A DNA stretch of 64,000 nt, taken from the NCBI GenBank assembly GCA_036971475.1, contig JBAIZL010000001.1, forward strand, positions 208,224,341 to 208,288,340. Direction: 5' to 3'. The position numbers and the translations under genes were made by a program. Origin of the DNA: Prosapia bicincta. Its lineage: Eukaryota > Arthropoda > Insecta > Hemiptera > Cercopidae. Position 1 is the stretch's first letter, and every line of letters begins with the position of its first letter. Below, piece by piece: positions 11,646-23,145 of this stretch. Below the pieces are notes generated by a model that saw only the letters and a program-made list of their open reading frames with translations, was not told where the DNA came from and did not search any database.

Positions 11646-13150
11646 GTAACCAAAGCACATTAGTATGATTTATCTATAACCAGGTGATTGGAAATTGTTT
11701 CAGATACTTATATCATTAACATATAAAATTGTTCTCGCGTATTACTAAATATCTCAACGTCACATTGAGTAACATCTCTGAGTAGGAAGGAAATGTATTT
11801 TCCCATTAAGACTAAAGCGGAGAGCAAGATGAGAGAGATTAGGCTGGCTAATGTAACAGCGCATCTTACTTAGCAGTTAATGTTTCGCGTTATTTAGTGT
11901 ATTTGCTTTGGCCTTGACAGCGGTTTTATCGCAAGCAAATTCTAAACCACTTTCTCTCTTTTGGTTTGATAATACATAGAATTTCTCAAAGGATGTATTA
12001 ATACTTTATTCTTTATTTCCTGTAAAGGCCATTTAATCTGGTGCAATGCCTTAAAATAAATCGTTAAACAGTAATTTTTACTTTGAAGAGGAAAATATTA
12101 CAATGGCGGTAAAGAAAATAATGTTTAATCGGTTATTGTTAGAAAATATTAGCAAAACTGATGTTTGGAAAAACTTGAGGCGGTAAAATTACATCTCCCT
12201 AAAATATAACAGTTTTTACTTTAATTCGGGAGAGGTCGCAGGGGGTCACAGTGACTGACAGGGGTTTGTTTTTACCTGCCCAAAATATACCAAGTAACGG
12301 TTCACCTTTGTCTTTTGAGTAACTACCTGGTTCCCCTTACCCTACCCCATCGTCTTGTTCCTTTTCCGCTTTGTCGTTACTGCCGAGAGACGTTTACGGG
12401 TCATCGTGACACACGGCGACCGTTTATATTGTCGTTAAGTCTGTCTTGGAGAACATTATCTGTGGCATTATTCTGTGTTGTAATCACTTTACTTTTGTCA
12501 AAAGCGTTGCACAAACGTTTTGGCGATTATTGGGTCAATTTTAATTTTGATAATTTATGAAGAATGGACAATAGTGAAGGAATGCCAATAGCTTCATTGA
12601 GAGTGACATTAAATTGTATAATAATGTTCGACGATGACTTTATGTACTTCAAAAGGAATTGTCGTTAGAATATTCTTAAATGTAGAGTCTAATTTTGGGA
12701 CTGATGATGATCCAAAAAGCAGAGGAAGTAGCAGATAGTATTGAAAGGAACACTCTGAACAAAGTGCTGACGAGAAAAGTGATGATAATGGAAACACTTC
12801 GGAAAATGACATCGCCTTTGTTTATAGAGGAATGAATATTGGAAAGGATAATGCAAATTATTTCGGTAAACTTAAAAGTATACAAAACCTTGAACTAGAG
12901 TGTAAAGAAGATAAATAAGTTACGGCCACCATAACACAATCGCTAATTGTTTTTACAGAAAGTTGTTGTGATATTGCTTGAAATATTTTTTTTCCAAAAA
13001 ATATAACTTTTGGAGCGTCAATAACAGAATTTATAATTTGTGCTAGTTTCCCGTAGTATACGACTAGATATATTTTGTATTATAATTTTGTTCCGAAATC
13101 AGTGTGTATAAGATGAAACACAATATTTTAAAACGTAAAGCTTAAAATCC
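11646..13150. other. Unrecognised DNA with acidic ORF scraps
   Basis: No complete gene. Between about 12,564 and 12,918 the plus strand has broken ORF pieces beginning ATGGACAATAGTGAAGG and including acidic stretches (SADEKSDDNGNTSENDIA). This composition resembles an acidic N-terminus of some transposases, but no diagnostic motif supports a family. Confidence 0.3.
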
Positions 13151-13369
13151 AACAGTTTGTTACTATATTGTAAACTACCTTCACGCCTATAGTGAATTAT
13201 TGGTGTGTAAAATAAAATTCCTTTTTATAAAGACATACTGGAATGATAAAATTTTGCTTGCTTGTAAATCTGTAACAACAACGAAGGAACCATACATTGT
13301 ACAAATTCGCATCAATCCTGCACAAGGTTGAGCAATACGATGCAGGTGGGCAAGCGGTAGCGTAACTCG

Positions 13370-13575
13370 TGCAGTATAAATATTCATAACGGATTTTATG
13401 GGCCGAGGGAGCAGTTTTCAGTTATTTATTTTGGGATCGTTGATGTACATTGGATCGTTTATGAACCAGGGACTTTATATTCAACCTGCGTAGTGGAGCT
13501 TGCGTTCGGCTGTTTGTAGAATCTTGTTTCACCCTAAACTTTGAACACCTTGCATTTATCTTATAAGAAATAAAT
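13370..13575 (+). promoter_or_regulatory. Possible promoter or solo-LTR core (TATA, Inr-like, poly(A) signal)
   Basis: TATAAATA at 13,375, TCAGTT at 13,418 and AATAAA at 13,569 occur in promoter-to-poly(A) order in a locally GC-richer block. The TATA to Inr-like spacing (about 45 bp) is longer than the usual 30 bp. I could not find LTR ends or a duplication, so this is only a suggestion. Confidence 0.2.
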
Positions 13576-13599
13576 GTTTTAAATTCATCAAATTCCTTA

Positions 13600-14355
13600 G
13601 AGAAGTTTACAATCTGAAGATGTCAGTTGAACGAAATAACCATAAATTAAAGCCTTTTGTAGTGTTTTTCTTGTTCATGAAATTCTTGCACCTTTTGATC
13701 GTTAACTACTAACTCTCTGTCTTAGTGAAGATAAAATAAGGTAATCACTAGGTTTGTATTACATTGATACAAAACGGGTTTATTGATGCATAATCATATA
13801 ATCGTGATAAAGGAAACAACATTATTCGCAACTAAAGATTTCAATTCCATGTTTATTTGAACACTGGGGAAGAAGGTTTCATTGTTTTGATAATAATATT
13901 ATTTCTCAAAGTAAAAGACCAATTACAATGTTTCAGAGAATAAAAATATTTCCTAATTTAGAGGAAGTTAAATTACTGTACGTAAAGTTTATGCCCTGAG
14001 ATAGTTGTTTATTCCATTTGTTTAGTTTAGAAATCCTATTTTACCATTTTAAGTGAACATAGCAGATAAACAAACGATTTATTTATAATTTATAAATGGG
14101 TTTCTATTATTTTATAAACGTTTATCATTGAATTAATTATCTTATGTAATTGTTTTTGGATCAATCGTATTCGTTTACAAGGGTGAATATTTCGTGAGAT
14201 ATTAACAAAAATATTTTTTCTTAACAACTATTTTTGGTGTCTCCCATATTAACTACTGCCAGAAACGTTTATAAAGTTACTATTCCTGCATTTTTCGACG
14301 GCTAAATGTAATTTTATATGAAATTACAAGTACCTCATCTATTTCAAAGGTCAAA
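13600..14355. other. AT-rich sequence, nothing recognised
   Basis: No supported feature. Confidence 0.5.
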
Positions 14356-14359
14356 TATG

Positions 14360-14893
14360 TAGATACAATTTACAAGAGCACATACGAACAGATACATTTT
14401 ACAAGAGCACATACGAACAGATACATTTTACAAGAGCACATACGAACAGATACATTTTACAAGAGCACATACTAACAGATACATTTTACAAGAGCACATA
14501 CGAACAGATACATTTTACAAGAGCACATACTAACAGATACATTTTACAAGAGCACATACTAACAGATACATTTTACAAGAGCACATACGAAAAGATACAT
14601 TTTACAAGAGCACATACTAACAGATACATTTTACAAGAGCACATACGAACAGATACATTTTACAAGAGCACATACGAACAGATACATTTTACAAGAGCAC
14701 GTACTAACAGATACATTTTACAAGAGCACATACGAACAGATACATTTTACAAGAGCACATACGAAAAGATACATTTTACAAGGGCACATACGAACCGATA
14801 CATTCTACAAGAGCACATACGAACAGATACGTTTTACAAGAGCACATACGAACAGATACATTTTATAAGAGCACATACGAACATATACATTTT
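14360..14893. repeat. 29-bp minisatellite, about 18 copies
   Basis: The unit is ACAGATACATTTTACAAGAG followed by CACATACGA. Starts at 14,371 and 14,400 confirm a period of 29 bp. Copies vary mainly at one position (CGAAC, CTAAC or CGAAA). The period is not a multiple of three and no ORF crosses it. Confidence 0.95.
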
Positions 14894-14894
14894 C

Positions 14895-15885
14895 AGACAA
14901 GTAATAACTTGGATATAGGAAAATAACAAATTGCAACTATTTACAATATTGGTATGAAATAAAGCAACTTATTATTATGTAGGCTGTACAGTAAACAAGA
15001 ACATAAAAGAATGGACAAATGCAGTAGAAAATAATTTAAGGCGAAAATCATGGAGATACAAGTTGAAATAAGAACGGCTAAAGAATTACATCGTAGTTTT
15101 AAAGTTAAAAATATTTTTAAAAGTATAATTCAGTTTATTTGTATAACATCAGGGAATTGGTGAATTTAAAAACTTCGATTGTCCCTAACGTCCCAAAATA
15201 ATAATATCGAATGTGTAGCAGTAAAACTATGGGCGATAAAATACTAATAGAATTATATTTGTATTAGTTCTTAAAAAAAACTAAACTAAGAATTAAGCTT
15301 ATCTCGTAATAACATCATGATATTTTTTCTATCAAATTATTTTCATATTTTTTAACACTTATTTACCACTGTATGTCGTATAGTATCGTATGGTATATCA
15401 AGATGTTGTCAATATATGTTATCATGCAAGTTGATTTTTCAGTACGTTCTACGTTAAAAAACAATTTTGTTAACACGTTAGTGTGTTTATGTATTTCACA
15501 GGTCCTTCAACATACATATATTTAAATTTTGAATGTACATATTATACAAGTAATAAATACAACACAATTTTTATGAGAGTCAATCCTTAAAATGCTAAAC
15601 TTTGAAAAATTATATAAACTATAAATAGTATTACAAAACCGCTTTTTACTCTACTTGCTTAGTTTTGACGTAATATTGAATAGAGCGTCTATTGATATGA
15701 TTTCTAGCATTGTTTACTTGAAATAGAAACTAAGCAAAACTTTAACAACTATATTGTATATGGTTTGGAACGCCTCTTTTGATACTGTAATGTCAAACAT
15801 GGAATTTCATAAGAGTTTGTAGATCTACATAAAACTGTTTCGGAAAGTGACTATAACGGACAAAATTAAGTTTATAAGGAGTGTT
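14895..15885. other. AT-rich sequence, nothing recognised
   Basis: No supported feature. Confidence 0.5.
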
Positions 15886-15889
15886 TTCG

Positions 15890-17165
15890 GCGGATACTTG
15901 CTTCAAGAAGATTGAGAAGGATTTTAACAGCAGACACCCGTCGGACTCCGATAGAGAAAAAATTAACAAACCCGTCACCTCTCTTAACTCCATTTGAAAT
16001 GGAGGTTGACGGCGAAATACCTCTCTTTTCTTAGGTTGAGAATAAATTTAATAGCCAGACTCCTCTATTCAATCCAGTTGAGATCATGTTTAACGACCAG
16101 ACAAATGCCTTTACCCAAACTGGGAACAGGTTTAACGGCCAGACTCCTCCCTTCACTCCATTTGAGAATAGATTTAACGTACAGACATCCCACATTATTC
16201 CGATTGAGAATAGACTTAATGGCCAAACACCTCTCTTCACAGCGTTTGAGAACACGTTAATTTAATTGGACTAATTTAACGGCCAAAGCTCACAAGCCAT
16301 TCAGGTTGAGAATAAATTAAAAGGCCAGAAACCGCCCTTCACTCCGGTTGAGAACAAGTTTAATGCCCAGACTCCTCCCTTCACTCCATTTGTGGAAAGA
16401 TTTAACGGTCAAGCATCCCAAGTCATTCCAGTTGAGAATAAATTTAATGGCCAGAAACGTCCCTTCACTACGATTGAAAACAATTTTACGGGTAGACACT
16501 CCCCTCCACACCGTTTGAGAATAAATTTTACTGCCAGACTCTTCCCTTCACTCAATTTCAAGATAAATTTAACGGCCAGACTTCCCACGTCATCTTACAA
16601 TTAATCCTTTTGGGAACAAGTTCAACGGATATACACCTCCCCTTACTTCGGTTGAGATTATAGTTAACCAGAGACCTACCTTCACTGTGTTTGAGAACAG
16701 GTTTAATAGGATCACACCTTATTTCAGTCCGTCTAAGAATAAATGAATCGCAAAGCAGCTGTCCGTCTAAATGTCCGCGTCCGCAGAACAGCCATAAACT
16801 TCTCTTCCCTCCGTTTGAAAACCTGTTTAACGGCAAAGTCCTCTCTACACGCAGATTGAAAATTAATTTAAAAGCTAGATACCACCTTTCACCCAAACTG
16901 AGAACCTCATGGTTTAACAGCGAGACACCTCTCTATACTCCTTTTGAGAACAAGTTTAACCCTCAGACACCTCCATCACCTAAGTCGATAGCAAGTTTTA
17001 ACAGGGAGACTTTCCGTTCATTCCGGTTGAGAATACGTTTAGCCGTCAGACACCTCCCTTCACCTAAGTCGATAGCTAGTTTTTACAGTAAGACTTTCCG
17101 TTCACTCAGGTTGAGAACACGCTTAACCGCAGAAACCCCCCTTATCTCCGGTTGAGAACAAGCTA
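15890..17165. repeat. Decayed 42-bp tandem array (14-codon period)
   Basis: About 30 diverged copies of a 42-bp unit with consensus near GTTGAGAATAAATTTAACGG then CCAGACTCCTCCCTTCACTC. Because 42 is a multiple of three, one plus frame reads a 14-residue repeat (ENKFNGQTPPFTPF-like) for several units around 16,036-16,263. It is broken by stops (TAG before 16,035, TAA at about 16,263) and shifts elsewhere. The minus strand also gives repeated short ORFs. I treat it as a decayed minisatellite; a dead repeat-protein exon is possible. Confidence 0.85.
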
Positions 17166-17811
17166 CAATATGTCAGCAATTTCAAGCTATCAGTAATATA
17201 ATTTTTCAATTCCTATTACCACTGGATCGTACCTCCGTTCTTAGTCCTGTTTATTGCAAATTTTGCAAAACATTTTTTTTTACAATTACGATGATAATCA
17301 TACTGGTAGGTCGTCTTATCTCTATAAAAAAAACTTGAATTTTTCTAATTGGTAAAGGTTTTTTAGTAGTTTGTCACTGTCTTCGCAAAATATGTATTTT
17401 TGTTTTATCGTCTTCAAATCGTTGAGTAACTCTAATTCAGTAATTATGTCACCATAACATAATAAGGATTAAATGAATAGCACAAATTAGTAATTCAATC
17501 ATTTGTTATTAATACAGTAAAGAATAAATTGATTTTTTTAATATTTTTTCGGTCATCACCTAACGTATTATTATTATATGTGCTAGCCATTAACGTATTT
17601 TTTTTTTAGTATAAAAAAACTCGAGGTATATATTGGGCTAGTTGAAAAATTTGTTATTGAATATATTAATACATATCTATAAATGGTCCCTTGAGTCCTT
17701 TATTTTTAGCTAATCATGAATTAACTGCTTCATGATTTTATAACTAAGTTATAAAAATAGAGCAGGAACTAGGCTACGCAGTTTGCTAAAACATGGATTT
17801 CAGAAATATGA

Positions 17812-17813
<2 letters not shown>

Positions 17814-17880
<67 letters not shown>
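17814..17880. repeat. (TA)n microsatellite
   Basis: Uninterrupted TA dinucleotides. Confidence 0.95.
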
Positions 17881-17883
<3 letters not shown>

Positions 17884-18361
17884 AAATTCCCTAACAGTGG
17901 TTTCTATATGTTCCTGTACTATCCATTAATTCTGTATAGGTTGTAAATGTTAAGCCGTTTGGTTGGTTTTAAATTTAAACATGTCTATATGTGTAAAGCG
18001 GTGTAGATCCTGGTTCGAATAATTTCAAAAAAATATTGTACAGCCATCAGTCTATAAATAACAATTTTCATTGTCCAGTCAGGCTATCACCGTATTTGGT
18101 TTTTATTCTCAAGGACATTGTTATTTTTTTTCTAACGACAACAATACATCCAACCACTTGAGCTCAAGTTGTTTAACAAACAGATACTTGTTAGGTGTCG
18201 ACCTGTAAAACCGTCATTTATATGTAATGTTGTATCAGAATAGTAACAATATTTTGGTTTTTAGTGAATAAAGTGTTCTCTATTGAAATTATTTAACAAA
18301 TCTGGTTTTTAAAATTCATTATTTAAGGTATTCTATTCCTTCCATTAGCTGACACTCTCAT

Positions 18362-18363
<2 letters not shown>

Positions 18364-18417
<54 letters not shown>
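18364..18417. repeat. (TA)n microsatellite
   Basis: Uninterrupted TA dinucleotides. Confidence 0.95.
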
Positions 18418-18419
<2 letters not shown>

Positions 18420-20004
18420 CTTTTAAGAATTTTCAGTCGTTAATAAAATTCCTACATCGTACATTTATATTCCTCTAATCAAGTTCAAATACATTTTGTT
18501 TAACCTGTGGTGGAATGACAATTGTTGTTCATACAACTACTTTAAATATCTGTTCAATAATTATATTTATTAAAAGCTGATGCTTCGGTCGGTTTCAAAC
18601 TGAATGACTACTTGTTTGAAATCCAGTACATTGACAATGAGCCAACTTTCCAATAGCTAGATATTTATAGCGTGCAACTAAAAAGGGTCCTTGCAATCAC
18701 AAAACATTACAAGAGAGGGATTGAAGTAGTCATTATAGACTACCATCAGCTTCATAAATTAAATGCTTAAAAAAAAAGCGAGTAATTATTAACAAACAGA
18801 AATAATGGTCTAACACCACATAGTGGATAGAGAGGAAAATGGAAAATTACAAGAAATTCACTTCCTCGTTTAGCACTTGAAATTGGTATTCTCTCATATG
18901 CATACACATATTTATCATAATTGTAATTATAAAATAAAAAGTAGCTCAAATAAAATGATTTACTTGACCTTTGAAAATTGCTGTTTCTTTCTCGCTTTTT
19001 CCTAGAAAATTTATCGTTTGTATTTTAATGTGTGTTTAATAAAGTTAACGATTTCTATTGTAATTTGGTAAATGTTTAGTAAATACAAACACATATACTT
19101 ATGTTTTCGTATCTTAAAAATATTTGAAAATATTTTAATATTACAAAAACAAATTCCATACTTATCTTAATGCTTATGACAAACAGATAGTATTTGTCAC
19201 GAGACAGATATCTCACAGTTGTTGGTTTGTGTTTAGGAGATAACTTCTACATTAATTAGAGACAATTACGCAGATTTTAGTTTTAAATGTATAAGAAGAA
19301 TATGTTGTTGAAAAGTGTGCTCGTGATTAGTGCTCTATTCTCCCCTGTAGGTATAATTTGATTTTATTTTTAATATTAATAATATGATTCATATTACTGT
19401 AATACCATAATAAATGTACTTATAAATTTTACAGAGGACCCTAGAGCTTAGCACAGTCGGCCGAATAATGTGTTATAAAGGGCTATCAACTGAACATTCA
19501 TACACCCTGAAAATATAGTTTTTAATATTTATAGTTTTGGTAATTTACTCTTTCCCTAGACATTTTCATGCAATTTGCTTAAGTCAGAGTGCAATAACAA
19601 AAATTTAAAACATTGAGGATGATCCCTAATCCAATGATCTGATGAATATTAGAAAAGCAATATCATAAAAGCGCTCTCATTTGTAAGTAAAAAATTATTG
19701 TCATGGAGCAAATAATTATTTAAACATTAATAAATACATTTAAAATAATTGACGGCTTTAGTTTCGCATCATCGGCAACCCAAAACAAGACATTTCGTAG
19801 TAGATTTACTTCTAGGAAAAAACCTTCTTCTAATTTAATCCTGAAAACTATTTTATTCTTATACTTGTATTCTGAAGGACTATAGACTGGCCACTAGGGT
19901 TTCCATTAGGGTCATCAATTGAAATAAAAAGTTCTGTAAGCACGTGTCTAAAACATGCTTGATCTACGACTTAATGCATTTCCCTGGGTTCCTACTAAAC
20001 TTCT

Positions 20005-20521
20005 TGTGGTACTGTGTAACACATTCCTAGGATGATTCGTTTTAAGTTTGGTGTAGATCCATCCACAGAGCATCGCCCAAGAAGCTTAAGGTGGTTAAGA
20101 AACTGATGTATGCATTTTATGGACGTCTAAACCTCTGAACAGAAGTTAATGAAGTTAAAGGGATTGTATGACATTATCCTAGGATTGTTCTTTTCAGGTT
20201 TGTTGTAGAATCATTAACAAAGCTCCACCCCAGAGGATTAGGATGGTTCAAAAACCGAAGAATGAATGTATGAATATTATGAACGCCTAAAGCACTGACC
20301 TTTTTTAATGACATTTAGTGAGATTGTTTAACATATTTTAGGATGGTTTTTGTAAAGTTTGGTGTAGATGTATCTAACCTCAACCGGCTAGAATAGTTTA
20401 AAAACTGATTGACGAATATATATATGAAGACTCGCTCTTCAGCTATTTTTGGATTCACATCGTCAATGATAGATGAGATTCTACGGAATGAACGGATGTA
20501 CTCCAGATAATACCTATTCAT

Positions 20522-20560
<39 letters not shown>

Positions 20561-21090
20561 ATGTGAGTGTGTATGTATGCATGTATATGTCTTATAAGCG
20601 CCTAAACCACTAAACATATACTAATGAAATTTGGAGGGATTGTTTAACATATTCCCCAAAATGAATCGTGATACATTTTGGCGTACATCCTACCAAAGGG
20701 ATCCGCCTACAAAAGCTTAGGTTGGTTATAAAAAAAAAATGTATATATGTATATGTTATTGTGTCTCATGGGCGTCTAATCCGCTAAACAAAAGTTAATA
20801 TTTTAGGAGCGATATTTATCTTATTCTAAAGATGGTTTGTGTGACGTTTGGTGTAGATCCATTAACAGGGTGCCAGCCGAAAGGATTAAGTTGGTTTATA
20901 ACCGTGTATGTATATATGTGTATATGTATATGTCTTATGAACGCCTAAACTGCTGAATAAGTTAATAAAATTTGGAAGAATTGTTTAACATATTCCCAGG
21001 GCGGTTCGTTTTACGTTTGATGTAAATCCATCCACAGGGCTAATCCCCAGAGGCTTATGGTGGCTCAGTGTACAACCTTCCAAAAGTCCA
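20005..21090. repeat. Degenerate satellite, unit about 165-300 bp, about six copies
   Basis: Recurring landmarks in the same order: CCTAGGATGATTCGTTTTAA, GTGTAGATCCATCCACAGAG, a GCTTAAGGTGGTT-like box, a TGTATATATG stretch, then GTCTTATGAACGCCTAAAC, CTGAACA and TTAATGAAATTTGG. Units near 20,030, 20,190, 20,340, 20,650, 20,830 and 20,990 differ by many substitutions and by simple-sequence expansions such as (TA)n at 20,526-20,558. The array ends just before the Helitron helicase remnant, so it could be part of that element. Confidence 0.75.
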
Positions 21091-21250
21091 ATGTTAAAAT
21101 GTATATCTATAATAGCGTTAATAAAATTTATTTTAAAAATTATAAACAATATAAAAGAATAAAAATACACTACTAATTATTTTTGATGTTTAAAATTGCT
21201 AAACTCTATGTACAATTATTGCTATCACACTTATTGATATTAAAAGTAGT

Positions 21251-21625
21251 ATTGCCGATAATGCTCTTGCGAAATTTGAATAAACCAAAGCTGTGCAACG
21301 GAACCAGAATAAGATCAATAATCTGAAACCCAACTCGATGCGGGCAGAAATCATTGGTGGCATGTTCAAAGGTGATTTGGTCTTAATACCGATGGTTTCA
21401 TCAGATCTACTTATTGATTTTAACGGCTACAATGTCCTTTGCGACTTTCATTCGCAATAACCATAAACAATGCACAAGGACGATCATTGACCATTGCTAG
21501 ATTAAATTTGGAACAATCGAGCTTTTACCACGGATAATTATATATGTTGCGTCCTCACTTGTTGGGACATCTAAAATTTATATGTTTATACGCCTAATGA
21601 AATGAAGATAAAAATTGTCTATCCT
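21251..21625 (+). pseudogene. Helitron Pif1-like helicase C-terminus, decayed
   Basis: Frameshifted plus-strand translation gives the ordered C-terminal landmarks of Helitron/Pif1 helicases: MLLRNLNKPKLCNGTR, a KG...LIP-like segment, SDLLIDF, a CPLRLSFA-like segment with ITINNAQG, LNLEQSSFYHG, LYVASSLVG and YVYTPNEMKIKIVYP. In this family the segment carries helicase motifs V and VI and would help unwind donor DNA during rolling-circle transposition. Several stops and frame changes show it is dead. The N-terminal helicase and HUH Rep parts were not found next to it. A second, separate helicase remnant lies at 27.2-29.9 kb in the same orientation. Confidence 0.85.
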
Positions 21626-21712
21626 CTATCATTCCAGTACATGAAATATAATTCTTTAGATGTTTGATTTACTTTTCTTTTTGCAAAAAATTATAATTTC
21701 GGGCGCAGCATT

Positions 21713-21733
21713 GGGCGCCGGGTAGCGCTTGTA
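21713..21733 (+). other. Possible Helitron 3'-end hairpin
   Basis: GGGCGCCGGGTAGCGCTTGT forms a short GCGC/GCGC hairpin about 90 bp after the helicase end, followed by CTTGT where an intact Helitron would have CTRR. Placement and shape fit a mutated Helitron 3' terminus; the last bases do not match exactly. Confidence 0.35.
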
Positions 21734-21899
21734 CCCTATAAAAACGCAAAACAATCCATATAATATTGAACGTAACGTAAACTTTTACAATTTCGAAGTT
21801 ATGTTGTTTTTCGTGACGAGGTGGTTGGTAATCACATATTACATTTTAAAATTAATTGCAGCCTGAAATTATACTAAACTAAAGTTCTTAAGTAGTCAA

Positions 21900-22430
21900 C
21901 TTAAACTTGGAGGTAACTTTTCCGTCTTACGTGTTCTTCAGCCGCATGTTTCTGCTGATAGAATTGCTGCAGTTGTGTTTTTCTGTTCCAAAATTGGATA
22001 GTTAGAAGTGATGTGATCGAAAATATGTGTGATCTATATCGTGTTTGTTCATTTAAAATGTCAAATTTATGTTTTTGCTATGTTTGCGTAATTCATACTA
22101 TTCTAATATTTTTAATTTGTGGTCTTTGTTGTGGGGAGGATCTTCATGTCATTATTCATACTATTGCATGACTAATTAGTGTCAATTGGATGATTTGCAT
22201 AGGTTGATTTATTAAAAGTAGGCAGTTCATATGTTCTTTATATCTTTCCGTAAACAATCTACCTGTTTGTCCACATAGAACTAATTGTAATTGGTGTATT
22301 GTAGTTTGTATATTTTTGTTTTATTGTATGTGTTCTTGTTGTGCCTGATTGCCGTTTGACTTTTATTTGTTATTCTACAACCTACAATGTATCCTGGTTT
22401 CCTGAATTAGTGTGCTATTTTATTTGTGAG
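21900..22430 (-). pseudogene. Penelope-like element GIY-YIG endonuclease fragment, decayed
   Basis: Minus-strand translation gives LQLVLCGQTGRLFTERYKEH, followed after a frame change by a YANHPIDTN-like stretch and an NNDMKIL-like stretch ending near ANIAKT. C-GQTGR-F-RYKEH is the GIY-YIG nuclease region of Penelope-like retroelement proteins, and the trailing segment matches the usual C-terminal tail (LEIYKHTKT-like). Stops and shifts show decay. It lies head to head with a related plus-strand fragment at 22,590-22,960. Both share a 3' segment with CAGCAA, AGAAAC and CTGAAGAA-like boxes. Confidence 0.75.
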
Positions 22431-22589
22431 TTTGTTTATGTATGTGAGGTTGAGAAATTTATTTGTGTTCGTGTTTTCGCTATAATTCTTGTTAAGTATT
22501 TTTCTGTGTACTTTGTCTAAATAATTAAATAATAGCCGTAGCCGTTATTGATAAATATGAGCTAAATACTTGATTGTGTTTACACAGTT

Positions 22590-22960
22590 ATGGGAACCAC
22601 CCAATACAACACAAACATGGGGCTTTCAAACATTTACTACCAAACTAAACAAGATACTCACGTCTACAACCAACTACTCAGAAGGACTAAACACAAATGC
22701 TACAAATTAAACACATCAGAACAATATAAACTATACAAACATCGTAAAACAAATGAAAATGAATTACCTAATGACAAACACGATACAGATCATACATATT
22801 TTCGATCACAGCACTTCGAACTTTCAAAAGTGGGAACCGAAAAGCATAGCTACAGCAACCCTGGCGGAAGAAACGTGAGGTTCAGGAAGTCGTATGACTA
22901 GAACGTTAATTCCAGTTGTAAGTTAATCATTTAACAACTTATATTAATAGAATGTCTGGT
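22590..22960 (+). pseudogene. Penelope-like element C-terminal fragment
   Basis: A 103-codon ORF (22,590-22,901) contains YKLNTSEQYKLYKHRKTNEN and ELPNDKHDTDHTYF. This matches the C-terminal tail after the GIY-YIG domain of PLE proteins (LE-YEIYKHTKT--NEILND-like). The segment after it aligns with the mirror-image fragment at 21,900-22,080, so the two form an inverted pair. It lacks the RT and the GIY-YIG active site. Function is not expected. Confidence 0.65.
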
Positions 22961-23145
22961 TGCAAGTACTTTCAAATTGTAACAGCTTTTACAGGTTTTA
23001 AAATGTTAATCTCGCGATATATTTTTAAAATGTTCTAGTAGTCTCAATGTAAGCAAAGATTCCCATATAATATTGACCTAATGCGATATTATATAAACTA
23101 TTATTAGGTTTATTTTCCTTAGATGTTTATTGTATATTTTATTAT

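Larger units (their letters stand above)
17166..20000. other. AT-rich sequence, nothing recognised
   Basis: No gene found. Contains the two long (TA)n tracts listed separately. Confidence 0.5.

Noticed and set aside
12315..12560. 81-codon ORF with a hydrophobic C-terminal part
   Set aside because: Non-ATG start, no motif, unlikely without transcript support.
15994..17155. Arg/Leu-rich plus ORFs and Leu/Phe/Trp-rich minus ORFs
   Set aside because: Out-of-frame readings of the 42-bp array; listed as a repeat instead.
18001..18025. GGTTCGAAT resembling a tRNA T-arm
   Set aside because: No acceptor stem, D-arm or anticodon arm could be built around it.
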